A stretch of 64,000 bases of DNA from Crocinitomicaceae bacterium (GCA_024643545.1 JAHEMR010000034.1:62001-126000); one strand, 5' to 3'. Positions 10,353 to 19,390 are shown, counted from the stretch's first letter. Made by a program: numbers and translations. Notes: generated from the sequence alone by a model not told the origin.

Positions 10353-10968
10353 GTTTATTGGTATTAGGAAATAAATAATTAATCAACATTTCTTTGACTA
10401 TTTCTTGATGCTCTATTAAACGAGCTTCATGTTCTTTGGCATCAATTTGGTATATTCCACAGATGAGTTTTTTACTCATGATCGGAAAATGACAGTTCGA
10501 CATGAATAACAACGTCACATTAATCATGTTCACTTTACGCATGCTTCCCGCTTCTTGCGCTTTTTCGCATTCTTCAAAGATTCCTGTCTGGTGAAGCCGT
10601 CCCAGGAAATTTGATTGATCAAGTTCGGCATCGGATTCTTGATTCAGTCCGGCGTGAATAAATAATGGTAGTTCAGGATGCTTGCGCAAAAACTCAAATT
10701 CTTTGTCAATGAGTAAGCGGGTTTTATCCTCTAAAGCCAGGTCTTGTTTAAAAACGTACACCATGCTTTCTATGAAATCAGAAAGCGCTGCTTCTAGAAT
10801 TAATTCAAACAATTTCCCTTTGGATCGGAAATAGTAATTGAGTAACGCAACATTGATGCCAACTGATTTGGCGATTTCACGTGTTGTACACCCCGAAAAT
10901 CCTTTCGTCATGAATACCTTGCGGGCGGCATCCTTGATTTTTTGTTCCGTACTGACGTCTTTTTTCAT
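10345..10968 (-). CDS. TetR/AcrR-family regulator of RND system 1
   Basis: The N-terminal helix-turn-helix is clear: IKDAARKVFMTKGFSGCTTR, then EIAKSVGINVALLNYYFRSK, the TetR signature. The rest is a helical ligand-binding domain of about 150 residues. I place the start at the ATG at 10968 (207 residues); the longer frame begins at a GTG at 10998, upstream of a -7 promoter element at 10986-10993, so it would not be on the transcript. As first gene of the efflux operon it most likely represses the operon by binding the palindromes at 11003-11053 and is released by a pump substrate. The ligand is unknown. Confidence 0.92.
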   Translation of the reverse strand: MKKDVSTEQKIKDAARKVFMTKGFSGCTTREIAKSVGINVALLNYYFRSKGKLFELILEAALSDFIESMVYVFKQDLALEDKTRLLIDKEFEFLRKHPELPLFIHAGLNQESDAELDQSNFLGRLHQTGIFEECEKAQEAGSMRKVNMINVTLLFMSNCHFPIMSKKLICGIYQIDAKEHEARLIEHQEIVKEMLINYLFPNTNKHV

Positions 10969-10985
10969 TGTTATTTTAAGCGTTG

Positions 10986-10993
10986 CAAATTTA
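10986..10993 (-). promoter_or_regulatory. Promoter -7 element TAAATTTG of RND operon 1
   Basis: An exact TAnnTTTG match on the minus strand, 17 bases before the ATG of the TetR gene. Transcription should start near 10979. It fixes the TetR start and places the adjacent palindrome over the -33 region. Confidence 0.6.
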
Positions 10994-11002
10994 AACACTT
11001 AT

Positions 11003-11053
11003 TTTAAACAATTGTTTAAATCGACGTAAAAATTAAACGCTTGTTTAATTTTT
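11003..11053. promoter_or_regulatory. Two operator-like palindromes upstream of the TetR gene
   Basis: Site 1 (11003-11020) is a perfect 18-bp palindrome, TTTAAACAATTGTTTAAA. Site 2 has 11-bp perfect arms at 11028-11038 and 11043-11053 around the spacer GCTT, with the same TTAAAC half-site. The centres are 29 bases apart, close to three helical turns. A single half-site, TTTAAACA, lies next to the -7 element. This is what is expected for two dimers of the adjacent TetR regulator controlling its own operon. Binding is inferred from position and symmetry. Confidence 0.65.
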
Positions 11054-11069
11054 GTTTGTTTTTGGGAAC

Positions 11070-11100
11070 AAAAAAAAGGCTTGTGAATCACAAGCCTTTT
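11070..11100 (-). terminator. Intrinsic terminator after the 11.1 kb gene
   Basis: Read on the minus strand, 12-bp perfect arms (AAAAGGCTTGTG and its complement) enclose a three-base loop and are followed by a run of T. It lies 20 bases past the stop of the gene ending at 11121 and insulates the TetR promoter region from it. Confidence 0.85.
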
Positions 11101-11120
11101 CAAAATCGTTTGAGGTTAGA

Positions 11121-12374
11121 TTACAATCCATTCGCAGCTTTACGAAGGGTCAAATCCAAAAACAATTCATCCATTTTTTCTTTTTGTTTCCTATCGCGGT
11201 TAGAAAGATCCAACTGACCTAATGACTTTAATGTTGCTTCAGCATCTGCTGTATTTCTCAAAGCGAAGTAACACTCTAAAAGATCAAAGTAAATAGCAAC
11301 AGTCACATCTTTATCAATGCGCGCTTTTTTGTCATATACATCTGATTCTGTTAAAATCACTTTAAACGCATCAACAGCAGCAGTCAACTTTTGTTTTGCC
11401 AATGTTTCATTTGTCGTCAATGTTTTTAGGCCAATAGTCGCGTTGTTATATGCTTCCATCACGTCAGCGTGTGCATCGTTTTTAGATTTCACATAATCCA
11501 ATGACGTCGCGCGAGAAGTTACTTCATACCCAATGCGGTCGTTAACCAAATGATTTATGAATTTCAGATTTTCCTTTAATAAATTCTCTTCTGTAGATTT
11601 AACTAACATGGTAAAATCTGAGGAAGGAGCCGTTTTAGAAGAAGATGATTTGTACGTTTTAAACGCTGAAAGTTCAGCAGGAGCAACGTAAAAAATTTCT
11701 TGATTATTCAATCCAGCAACACGAACAGACATTGGCATGCGGTACGTGAATTCAATCCAGTAATACGTTACTTTGTACGTGGTTCTTACACCATCTTTAA
11801 CGGACACTTCATCTTTTGCTTCCGATTTGATGGACGGCTGAGAATTTTCGAATCCTTCAATATTTACAGCGTAAGAAAGTGCATTTACTTGTGCTTTTGT
11901 AAATCCGTCTAACACCAAATAAGTTGCCGCTAATGAAGGATAATCGTAGCTTGATTTCAAAACTGGTTGTGAAATCGTTCTACGGTATGGTTGCGCAACG
12001 TAATCTTTTACGGGCTTCGTATTTTCGTTCAACAATTGTTTTTCAATCACTTTCGTTGCTGTGGACTTTGCGTTATACACTTCCATTTCTTTCGCATATT
12101 TATCATCCGCAGCTTTTACTTTTGCTGGATAATCAGCAAGTTCACGTTGGTAATCCGCCTCCGCACGCGCTTTGTCTGCTTCGAATTGAGCCATCAATTT
12201 CGCGTTTTCACCTTCTGCAGAAGAGGTAATCACAGAATAGTAATTCTCTACTTTTGGTTGAATTGGATTCGTTGGTAATTTAACATACGTATACGTGATG
12301 TCTTCTGATTTAACCGATTGACCAAATACAAGGCCTACAAAACAGGTTAGAATAAGGGATAATGTGAACTTCAT
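11121..12374 (-). CDS. Exported protein of unknown family
   Basis: I do not recognise this 417-residue protein. It has a signal peptide (MKFTLSLILTCFVGLVFGQ), then a charged Ala/Lys/Glu-rich helical stretch near residues 55-115 that looks like a coiled coil. The centre is a beta-rich region with YWIEFTYRMPMSVRV near residue 207, and the C-terminal third is helical and TPR-like (ECYFALRNTADAEATLKSLG). There is no lipobox and no T9SS signal, so it is probably periplasmic. It has its own -7 element and its own terminator, so it is a single-gene unit. No function is proposed. Confidence 0.8.
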   Translation of the reverse strand: MKFTLSLILTCFVGLVFGQSVKSEDITYTYVKLPTNPIQPKVENYYSVITSSAEGENAKLMAQFEADKARAEADYQRELADYPAKVKAADDKYAKEMEVYNAKSTATKVIEKQLLNENTKPVKDYVAQPYRRTISQPVLKSSYDYPSLAATYLVLDGFTKAQVNALSYAVNIEGFENSQPSIKSEAKDEVSVKDGVRTTYKVTYYWIEFTYRMPMSVRVAGLNNQEIFYVAPAELSAFKTYKSSSSKTAPSSDFTMLVKSTEENLLKENLKFINHLVNDRIGYEVTSRATSLDYVKSKNDAHADVMEAYNNATIGLKTLTTNETLAKQKLTAAVDAFKVILTESDVYDKKARIDKDVTVAIYFDLLECYFALRNTADAEATLKSLGQLDLSNRDRKQKEKMDELFLDLTLRKAANGL

Positions 12375-12412
12375 TTGTTTTACTTTTTAGAAAATGTGTC
12401 TTTTTGACGATG

Positions 12413-12420
12413 CAAATATA
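12413..12420 (-). promoter_or_regulatory. Promoter -7 element TATATTTG
   Basis: An exact TAnnTTTG match on the minus strand, 38 bases before the start of the exported protein gene ending at 11121. Confidence 0.5.
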
Positions 12421-12554
12421 GAAAGGATGCGTTGAATGGAAAAATAAGCAACTTATTTCAGATAAATTAAATAAACCGCCATTTAATTTGCGGAATTCGC
12501 AACTGATTAAGTTTGACTTTTAATTTTCAATTTTACGCGCGTTAAAAAAACTGC

Positions 12555-12562
12555 TAATTTTG
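12555..12562 (+). promoter_or_regulatory. Promoter -7 element TAATTTTG and leader hairpin
   Basis: An exact TAnnTTTG match 41 bases before the radical SAM gene. The leader between them contains a small perfect hairpin (TGAGTT, loop AATC, AACTCA) at 12570-12585. The promoter would serve both the radical SAM and lipoprotein genes. Confidence 0.5.
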
Positions 12563-12603
12563 AAATGAATGAGTTAATCAACTCACCGTAAACAAAGTAA
12601 GTT

Positions 12604-13773
12604 ATGTCAAATAATTACAAAAACCCACATTTAATTTTTGGATTCCAAAAGTTTGTGACTGAATTAAGCATAAAATTGGGGTTGATGGCATTTCTTTATA
12701 CGCGTTACAAAAATCCTAAAACCTTTTTTAAGGTATTGAAGGGAATCGCTGCTTTTAAATCACGTTTCACAATTGGACAAAAAATTCCCAAACTCGCCAA
12801 AGTAGATGGAAAGGTTTACATGAATTGCAATGTAAGTGGATTTCCCTCCCCCTACTTCTTCATTCCTATGGAAATGGAAGCGAGAAAATCCTTGAATTTA
12901 CCGAATACCCTTTTGGAACAGCAGTCCGTGGTTCAAATTGCATTGACAAAAAAATGCCCACTCAACTGTGAACATTGCTTCGAAGGTGACATTTTAAATC
13001 AAAAAGAAACCTTGACTTTAGAAGACCACCTCAAAATCATTTCCAAATTACAAAGTGCAGGGGTTCCAATGATTCAATTCGCAGGAGGAGAGCCCATGAG
13101 CAGATTGGCGGATCTGTTGACATTGCTTAAATCAGCGAAAAAAACAAGTGATTTTGCCATTTATACCTCCGGATTCAAATTGAACCGTGAAAATGCCTTT
13201 GCATTAAAAGATGCAGGACTTACCTCCGTTTTATTAAGCATTGATCATTACCTTCCAGAAAAACACAATGCATTTCGTAGAAACGACAAAGTTTTTTCAT
13301 GGGCAATGGAAGCAGCAAAAAGTGCCGTAGAAGCAAAACTAGTATTGACTTTTATCGTCTGTGTCACAAGGGAATTCTGCCAACGCGAACATTTATTGAA
13401 TTACATGAAATTCGCGAATGAACACGGAGCAGCTTTTGTGGAGTTTTTAGAACCACGATCCATCGGAAACTACCAAGGAAAGGATGTGATGCTACGACCA
13501 TTTGAACTCGACATACTTGATGATTTCTTTCTTGAAGTAAACACGAAAAAAGAATTCAAACACCTCCCCATTCTTATCTATCCTGGATACCAACAACGTA
13601 CCATAGGTTGTGCCGGAGGTGGCTCCAAGTACTTATACATTGATACTGATGGCTATATGAATGCATGTCCGTATTGCCGAAATAAAAAAACACATATTTT
13701 AGATGATCGACATGAACAATCGATTGCAGAAATGAGACTAGAAGGATGTGAAATTGTCGAAAATCTTGCTTAA
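12604..13773 (+). CDS. Radical SAM protein with C-terminal cysteine cluster
   Basis: The radical SAM motif CxxxCxxC is at C118, C122 and C125 (KKCPLNCEHCFEGD), and the SAM-binding GGEP follows at 161-164. A C-terminal set, C336, C355, C358 and C382 in TIGCAGGG, ACPYC and EGCE, could hold an auxiliary [4Fe-4S] cluster, as in SPASM or twitch enzymes; it is shorter than a canonical SPASM domain. The N-terminal 100 residues form an extra domain with a basic, partly hydrophobic segment. The 389-residue protein has no signal peptide and should be cytoplasmic. The next gene, a lipoprotein, starts 15 bases downstream, so they probably share a transcript. The substrate is unknown; no RiPP precursor is evident nearby. 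Confidence 0.88.
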   Translation: MSNNYKNPHLIFGFQKFVTELSIKLGLMAFLYTRYKNPKTFFKVLKGIAAFKSRFTIGQKIPKLAKVDGKVYMNCNVSGFPSPYFFIPMEMEARKSLNLPNTLLEQQSVVQIALTKKCPLNCEHCFEGDILNQKETLTLEDHLKIISKLQSAGVPMIQFAGGEPMSRLADLLTLLKSAKKTSDFAIYTSGFKLNRENAFALKDAGLTSVLLSIDHYLPEKHNAFRRNDKVFSWAMEAAKSAVEAKLVLTFIVCVTREFCQREHLLNYMKFANEHGAAFVEFLEPRSIGNYQGKDVMLRPFELDILDDFFLEVNTKKEFKHLPILIYPGYQQRTIGCAGGGSKYLYIDTDGYMNACPYCRNKKTHILDDRHEQSIAEMRLEGCEIVENLA

Positions 13774-13788
13774 CCAAAACTTTAATTT

Positions 13789-15516
13789 ATGAACATGAAA
13801 TTTATCCGATCGAAATCCTTTATGACATGCATTTGTTTCATCTGGTTAGCCGGAATCATCTCTAGCTGTGGAACCTATTATAAATTGGGCACTGTGTCAT
13901 ATGCTAGGGATCAAAAACTCATGTCCGAAATCACACAAGAAAATACCGTGGTTTTTGTACATAGCACAGATGAATTGCTTCAATTATCAAATGTAAAAAT
14001 CGTAAACAATGTGCTTGAAGGAACATTGATCCCAATAAATCAAGCGGAATTATCTTTCTTTCATCTGATTCAGAGCAAATATTCCCATCAAATGTACTTT
14101 GATCAAAATAAAGTAAATGAAGCAAGGTATAAGGCCGCTCAGGAACAATTAAAAATTGACACACTTCAATTAGGTGGGGATTCCTTAAATAATCCGGGCT
14201 ATGCTTGGAATGAGCATATTCATCAAATACATCTCTATTGCAAAAATGTTGTCAAGAATGAGCAAAGAATAAGTATTGATTTAAAAGCGATTGATCAAGT
14301 TGCATTTTTCAAAAAAACAAGAAGTGCCGGAACGATTTTTGCAACAGTCGTTTTGGGCGGTTCTTTAATCCTTTTAATTTTACTTGCAATTGCGTGTAAT
14401 TGTCCTCATGTCTATGTTCAAAATGGTGACACATTTGAATTCACGAACACGCTTTTTACCGGTGCATTAAGTGATAAAATAGAACGTTTTGATTACAAAA
14501 CATTGCAAGATTTCTATCCAGATAATGCTTCCATTTTCATGCAAATTAAAAATGAGGAAAACGAAAAACAATTCACTAATCTACTCGGATTAAAAGTAGC
14601 ATACCATGACCCTTCCTTTGAGGTAATGACAGACAAGAATGGAAAACTGTATAGCATTAGTTCTCCAACAAAGCCTATTCATACCGTTGATCAAGAGAAC
14701 ATAGATCAATTAGAAAGCATCGCAATGGATGACGAATCGTATTTTAGTTTTGACACTCGAACCAAAAACGGACTTGTAAGTACCCTATTATCCTTTAAAA
14801 AACCTTCCGACGCTTCAAACGCAAAACTAATCTTGAACCTGAAAAACTCAGAATGGTCAGGATACATTCACCAAAAATTTCTAGAAAATCTGGGGTCCTA
14901 CCAAAAGGAATGGCTTGAATCAAATTCAAATAAAACGGCAGAACAACAACAACAAGCGCTTAAAAAGGGTGGCATTCCTTTGGTTGTTTATGTGAAAAAG
15001 AAAAACAAATGGATTGAAGTGGAAACCATTCAACCGGTTGGAAACGTTAGTGATCAATCCATTGTTATACCGATTGACGAAAAACTGTTAACTGAACCGA
15101 CCATCGAAATTAGGTTGCAAAGCGGATTTAAATTTTGGGATTTAGATTATGTGGCGATGGATTTCACCAAGCAAAAAGAATTCGAAATTCAAACGATCCA
15201 ACCATCCTTTGTGAGTGGAAACGAGAGCAACCTTCAGGCCTTAAGCACGAATGATAAATCGTACATCGCAACAGAATCCGGGTCTGAGGCAATTTCTGTT
15301 CGTTTCGATGGAATAAGAACGAATAAAAACAGAACACTGTTCTTAGAAAGCAAAGGGTATTACATTCGAAGCAAAATGGAAACCACCGATCCAAAATGGA
15401 TGGAGCTGGCAAAAATGTCCCGTAAAAATGGTCTTGGTCGATTTTCACAAGAAACGTTCCTAAAAACCATGATGTCAATTCAACAGTTAAATCTGACAAG
15501 TGCAGCAAATAAATAA
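13789..15516 (+). CDS. Membrane lipoprotein of unknown function, paired with radical SAM gene
   Basis: The 575-residue product begins with a lipoprotein signal ending in IISSC (lipobox Cys near residue 27). An ATG two codons in (13795) is an equal start. A strong transmembrane segment lies near residues 178-201 (ATVVLGGSLILLILLAIACN), followed at once by CPHVYVQNGD, so the protein may be lipid-anchored at the N-terminus and also span a membrane. The rest is beta-rich with no motif I recognise. Its position 15 bases after the radical SAM gene suggests a shared pathway, which is inference only. Confidence 0.8.
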   Translation: MNMKFIRSKSFMTCICFIWLAGIISSCGTYYKLGTVSYARDQKLMSEITQENTVVFVHSTDELLQLSNVKIVNNVLEGTLIPINQAELSFFHLIQSKYSHQMYFDQNKVNEARYKAAQEQLKIDTLQLGGDSLNNPGYAWNEHIHQIHLYCKNVVKNEQRISIDLKAIDQVAFFKKTRSAGTIFATVVLGGSLILLILLAIACNCPHVYVQNGDTFEFTNTLFTGALSDKIERFDYKTLQDFYPDNASIFMQIKNEENEKQFTNLLGLKVAYHDPSFEVMTDKNGKLYSISSPTKPIHTVDQENIDQLESIAMDDESYFSFDTRTKNGLVSTLLSFKKPSDASNAKLILNLKNSEWSGYIHQKFLENLGSYQKEWLESNSNKTAEQQQQALKKGGIPLVVYVKKKNKWIEVETIQPVGNVSDQSIVIPIDEKLLTEPTIEIRLQSGFKFWDLDYVAMDFTKQKEFEIQTIQPSFVSGNESNLQALSTNDKSYIATESGSEAISVRFDGIRTNKNRTLFLESKGYYIRSKMETTDPKWMELAKMSRKNGLGRFSQETFLKTMMSIQQLNLTSAANK

Positions 15517-15594
15517 ACTTGAGTCAAACTGATTTTTGTTCGTAATCATTTCATGGTATAAAAAAAAATCCTAATTTCATTAAAAATTTAAACC

Positions 15595-16059
15595 ATGAAA
15601 AAAATATTACTTTTTATTTGTTTTGCTTTCGCAATGGCAAGTTTCAATTCCTGTAGTGATAGCGGTACTAAAGTTGATGACGCTAGCCTGAAAAAAGCAC
15701 AAGAATTAGAAAAACAAGCACAAGAAAAACTAGATGAAGCAAACCGTCTAAAAGAAGAACAACTTGCCGCTGAAGAAGAGATGATTCAACGTGAAAAAAC
15801 GGTTGAGCGTGCTAAATTGGAAAGACAATTTCCAGATTATTCGGATGTCGTTATCGTTACGCAACGATCTTATTTTCATTCCAATCCAAACGATGAGGCA
15901 ACAACTAAAAAATTCCTTGTAAATGGTGACCAAACTGTTGTCTTAAAAACAAGAAATGGCTACGGTTATGTTGAGTTCTACAACCCCGCTGCAGATAAAG
16001 TGACAGCTGGATGGTTAGACCTTCATGATTTAGAGGTAGTAGATTACCCTGGAGAATAA
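15595..16059 (+). CDS. Small coiled-coil lipoprotein with SH3-like end
   Basis: The 154-residue protein has a lipoprotein signal (MKKILLFICFAFAMASFNSC), a highly charged coiled coil near residues 30-80 (repeats such as KKAQELEKQAQEKL), and a compact C-terminal part with VIVTQRSYFHSNP and GYGYVEFYN that resembles a bacterial SH3-like fold. Such proteins often sit in the periplasm and bind peptidoglycan or partner proteins. It ends at a bidirectional terminator. The SH3 assignment is tentative. Confidence 0.75.
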   Translation: MKKILLFICFAFAMASFNSCSDSGTKVDDASLKKAQELEKQAQEKLDEANRLKEEQLAAEEEMIQREKTVERAKLERQFPDYSDVVIVTQRSYFHSNPNDEATTKKFLVNGDQTVVLKTRNGYGYVEFYNPAADKVTAGWLDLHDLEVVDYPGE

Positions 16060-16076
16060 AATTCGGGAAATGTTTC

Positions 16077-16108
16077 AAAAAAAAGAACCGAATTCGGTTC
16101 TTTTTTTT
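16077..16108. terminator. Bidirectional intrinsic terminator
   Basis: A perfect palindrome centred on GAACCGAATTCGGTTC is flanked by A-runs and T-runs on both sides. It lies between the convergent stops at 16059 (+) and 16112 (-) and should end both transcripts. Confidence 0.9.
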
Positions 16109-16111
16109 TGT

Positions 16112-17425
16112 CTAATAACAAAGCACAATAGTGCCAGGTGTAATGTGTTGATAAATTGTTTGAGCGGTTGCCAAAGGTAAATTGATGCAGCCATGAGAGC
16201 CATCGGCTAAATAGAGTGCATTTCCAAATTTGTTTCTCCAACGAGCATCGTGCAATCCAATTCCATTATTAAATGGCATCCAATAGCGCACATGAGCAGA
16301 ATATCCAGGTCCTTTTAGTTCTGCATTCGTTTCCATATACTTGACATAATAAGCACCTACCGGCGTTGCGTGACCTAATTTTGGACACCCCGTTACAACT
16401 GCACTTTCTATAATCAAAACACCATTTTTATAATACCACAATTTTTGATCCGCAATACTAATTTCCACATAGGTTTTATTTGAATCAAAAACTCCAGCAG
16501 GAAGTCCTTTCATTCCATAAGATGGTTCACGCGATACCTCTTCCGCATTACGAACGCTACCAATAATTTTCATTAACTCTTTGTACACATTTAAACGAAG
16601 ACCTATGTCCCCTCCCCTAATGGTTTTCGTTTCTCCTTTTGAACTTGTGATTGTCACACTTGGAATGATCTCATCGTATTTCGTGGCTAAATCTCTCACG
16701 AAAGCAATTGATTTGGATGAATTTAAATTCACCCTCATATTGGAATCTAATATCAACCAATTGGCAAAAGTTTTTTTATCGATGACCACATTCTCATTCT
16801 TAAATTGAAGCGTGATTTTTGCAGATAAACTTTTCTTCAAGGCAATTAATCCTTGTTTAGTCGTCTCATCGGATAAATGATATTTGGGCTTTTTATAAAA
16901 CCGTATGCGATCCATTTTCAGTTCCGCATCTTCAGAAGCAATTGATTTAAGTAAAGCATCCGTTAGCATGGCTGTATCCAACTGATTTCCTTCGATCGCT
17001 TCAATCGGCTTAAATTCGTTATTCACATAATTATACGTCGCATTTTTTGGCCGTTGAAAAGGAACCTTGTAAAACAAATAAGCGAATGTTTTTTTAAATT
17101 GTTTTTTGTTTCTAATTTGAAATGTGGTGTCAAATTCAAATTTTCCTGGCACACTTATTTTAAATTCCCATGTTCGACCCACTGTATCCAATGTATCAAA
17201 AGTAACAAGTTCCTTACCTTCTATTTTCTGTCCTTTTTGAACTTCCGTTTTTAAACTCGCATGAAATTCATTCGGACTTTCAACTTCAAGTAAGTAGACA
17301 GTTTCGACTTTGGCTGCGGATTTTTTCGTTTTCTTACTTTTTTTCGATGTCTCACAAGCGTACAGAACTGCAATCACACAAGATAGCATACAAATGATCG
17401 ATGTATACTTCATTGAATTTCTCAT
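16112..17425 (-). CDS. L,D-transpeptidase (YkuD family) lipoprotein
   Basis: The C-terminal domain has the YkuD catalytic signature: H392 in GIGLHDARW and the cysteine nucleophile C413 in GSHGCINLP. The N-terminus is a lipoprotein signal with the lipobox VLYAC. A middle region of about 200 residues resembles the bulky accessory domain found before YkuD in large L,D-transpeptidases. Such enzymes make 3-3 crosslinks in peptidoglycan or attach proteins to it. The ATG directly follows the TAA of the propeller gene (TAAATG), so translation is probably coupled. It is the last gene of a set with a FISUMP lipoprotein and a propeller protein. Confidence 0.9.
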   Translation of the reverse strand: MRNSMKYTSIICMLSCVIAVLYACETSKKSKKTKKSAAKVETVYLLEVESPNEFHASLKTEVQKGQKIEGKELVTFDTLDTVGRTWEFKISVPGKFEFDTTFQIRNKKQFKKTFAYLFYKVPFQRPKNATYNYVNNEFKPIEAIEGNQLDTAMLTDALLKSIASEDAELKMDRIRFYKKPKYHLSDETTKQGLIALKKSLSAKITLQFKNENVVIDKKTFANWLILDSNMRVNLNSSKSIAFVRDLATKYDEIIPSVTITSSKGETKTIRGGDIGLRLNVYKELMKIIGSVRNAEEVSREPSYGMKGLPAGVFDSNKTYVEISIADQKLWYYKNGVLIIESAVVTGCPKLGHATPVGAYYVKYMETNAELKGPGYSAHVRYWMPFNNGIGLHDARWRNKFGNALYLADGSHGCINLPLATAQTIYQHITPGTIVLCY

Positions 17426-18727
17426 TTATTCGAATGTTATTTTAAAAACCATGACAGAATTCCCTCCTCCATTTTCTTTTCCTTGAGCTGTGACAATTAG
17501 TTCTTTGTCATCACTTGAAATGTCCATTCCGACCGGATAGGAATCCGCAGGAATTTCAGTTACAACCTTCATATCCCGTGTGCGCACACATACAATCTTT
17601 GATCCATTATTGACAGCAGCGAAGAGGTATTTCCCATCGGATGTAGTAACAATTGTGCGCGCTCCGGATCCAACGGAAACGGTTTCAAACTCATTAAAAG
17701 CGACTTCTTTTCCTTCATTTTGCACCCGACTTTTGACGAATGCGCGCCAAGAACATTTTTGAACCATTCCAGGAGTATTAGCGCTGAGGTATAGAAATTC
17801 ACCGTTGATCACCAAGTGACGGACATTCGATTGCATTCCTTTAATTGTTCCTAAAAACTCATAGGTTTTCGCATCAAAAACAGCAATTCCTGCTGCCCCT
17901 CCCATTTTCCCAACCAAAAGAAAATCACCATCCGGAGTAAAAACTGTCCCCCTCAAACAATAGCCACATTCACTGTCCCGATTGACATGTCCTGCACCAA
18001 AATCCAATTTCATTTGATAATCCACAACGAGGTGTTTGTGGTAATAGAAATCCATCGGATTTTCACTTTCAATATTGATGATCCCAAGGGTGTTATCTCC
18101 CCAATGGGTAACCGCGATAAATTTATTATCTAGTGAGCAAGCAATCATTTTAGGAAGCGGTCCGGTGGGCATTACACGAACGATTTCATCTTTTTCGGTG
18201 TCAATTATCGCAAGGGCAGACGGACATTCCGCATTGCTATCATAATCTCTGCGGTAATAGGTTACCCACAAATACTTTCCATTGTGTGAAAAGCAGCTTT
18301 CTACTGGTTTTCCTTGAAAAATATTATAATTCGCAAGCGTGCGGTTGTATTTATAATCAAAAACTGTTGTTTCATTGTTTTTAAATAGGTTTTGATTGGA
18401 GGCATCGAATGAATGTTCGATCGTTTTAATCTTCTTTTTTGTTTTAGCGTTATAAACAACCGTTTTACATCCTTCCAAAGATTGGACATAGAATTTTTCC
18501 CCATCCAAACTATAGTTCACGGATTTAGGAGAGTTAATCGACTCATCAAATGAGTCATTTTCATTCGAGGGCTTTGCATAATTATGCTGAAAACGATTCA
18601 CAAGTTCCAAAGTGACCTCATTTGAACCTTTCGACTTTTGTCCAATTTGGATATGAACCACTTGTGATTGCAAAAGATAGCTTAGGCAAATAAATGCTGT
18701 TAATACTAAAAATTTCATTTCTCTCAT
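17426..18727 (-). CDS. YncE-like beta-propeller protein, exported
   Basis: The start is the ATG at 18727, whose ATGA overlaps the TGA of the gene before; the longer frame begins at a TTG. A signal peptide ends near YLLQSQ. The 433-residue product contains repeated blades of the YVTN/YncE type: DGEKFYVQSLEG, NGKYLWVTYYRRD, DNKFIAVTHWGDN, DGKYLFAAVNNGS and DDKELIVTAQGKEN. Such periplasmic propellers usually bind ligands or partner proteins and have no catalytic residues. The tight coupling to a transpeptidase downstream and a FISUMP lipoprotein upstream suggests a joint envelope role. Confidence 0.85.
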   Translation of the reverse strand: MREMKFLVLTAFICLSYLLQSQVVHIQIGQKSKGSNEVTLELVNRFQHNYAKPSNENDSFDESINSPKSVNYSLDGEKFYVQSLEGCKTVVYNAKTKKKIKTIEHSFDASNQNLFKNNETTVFDYKYNRTLANYNIFQGKPVESCFSHNGKYLWVTYYRRDYDSNAECPSALAIIDTEKDEIVRVMPTGPLPKMIACSLDNKFIAVTHWGDNTLGIINIESENPMDFYYHKHLVVDYQMKLDFGAGHVNRDSECGYCLRGTVFTPDGDFLLVGKMGGAAGIAVFDAKTYEFLGTIKGMQSNVRHLVINGEFLYLSANTPGMVQKCSWRAFVKSRVQNEGKEVAFNEFETVSVGSGARTIVTTSDGKYLFAAVNNGSKIVCVRTRDMKVVTEIPADSYPVGMDISSDDKELIVTAQGKENGGGNSVMVFKITFE

Positions 18728-19359
18728 TTTAATAACCAAATTCGGTAACCATTATTTACACTTGCCAATTCGATGGTAAATTTCTTTAATTTCAAATCCC
18801 AAACCATAATTTGGGCCTGATTATCGGACAAATGTTCTTCATCAAAGATCCAAAATTGCACAAACTTTAAATTGTAATTCCGACCATTAAACGCTCGTTG
18901 CACATAACTTTTGTCAACAAATTCGAGAGTCCATTCTTTTTTACGATGCACCAATTCATTCTTCAATTTTTCGGCTATCTTAAGCGTTAGTTTCTTCGGG
19001 TTTGGAATGATTCCCCGTTTATCCGAAAGCGCATAATAATTGTAAAGAAGGCCATTTTTATTTTTCTCATCGGCATAGCACCAAGCTGGTTTTTTATCGT
19101 TACAGGCTTTTTTCCATTCAATGGCATTTTGAGCGTGTAAAATGGAATCACCATTCATAAAGCACTTCACCTCCGAGAACTGCGTCTCAAATTGAGCTGT
19201 TTGGAAGTCCGTATGAAATTCAGATTGTTGCTTTTGGATTTCTTGATTTCCTTCAGATGGTTTTTCTCCAGTTTGACACGCATAGAAAGAAAAACACAGA
19301 AAACTGTACACCAAATTCCTATAAAACGCTTGAAAGAAATTTACTTGCATATTTCTCAT
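18724..19359 (-). CDS. Lipoprotein with a truncated FISUMP-like segment
   Basis: The 211-residue protein has a lipoprotein signal with the lipobox SFYAC. Residues near 68-120 keep the core landmarks of the FISUMP domain (FMNGDSI, a Trp-bearing AIEWKKA, PAWCYAD, LYNYYALSD, RGI) but lack the GWRIPS-type second half, which is replaced by a different C-terminus. The same landmarks occur twice in the large protein encoded at 20440-24231, so this looks like a shortened relative. It overlaps the propeller gene by 4 bases. Function unknown. Confidence 0.75.
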   Translation of the reverse strand: MRNMQVNFFQAFYRNLVYSFLCFSFYACQTGEKPSEGNQEIQKQQSEFHTDFQTAQFETQFSEVKCFMNGDSILHAQNAIEWKKACNDKKPAWCYADEKNKNGLLYNYYALSDKRGIIPNPKKLTLKIAEKLKNELVHRKKEWTLEFVDKSYVQRAFNGRNYNLKFVQFWIFDEEHLSDNQAQIMVWDLKLKKFTIELASVNNGYRIWLLK

Positions 19360-19390
19360 TTAAAACTAAGAACCATCCCGAATTCTAAAA

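Noticed and set aside
11003-11053. Palindromes as a transcription terminator
   Set aside because: They are AT-rich with no T-tract, sit in a promoter region, and a much better terminator lies just upstream at 11070-11100.
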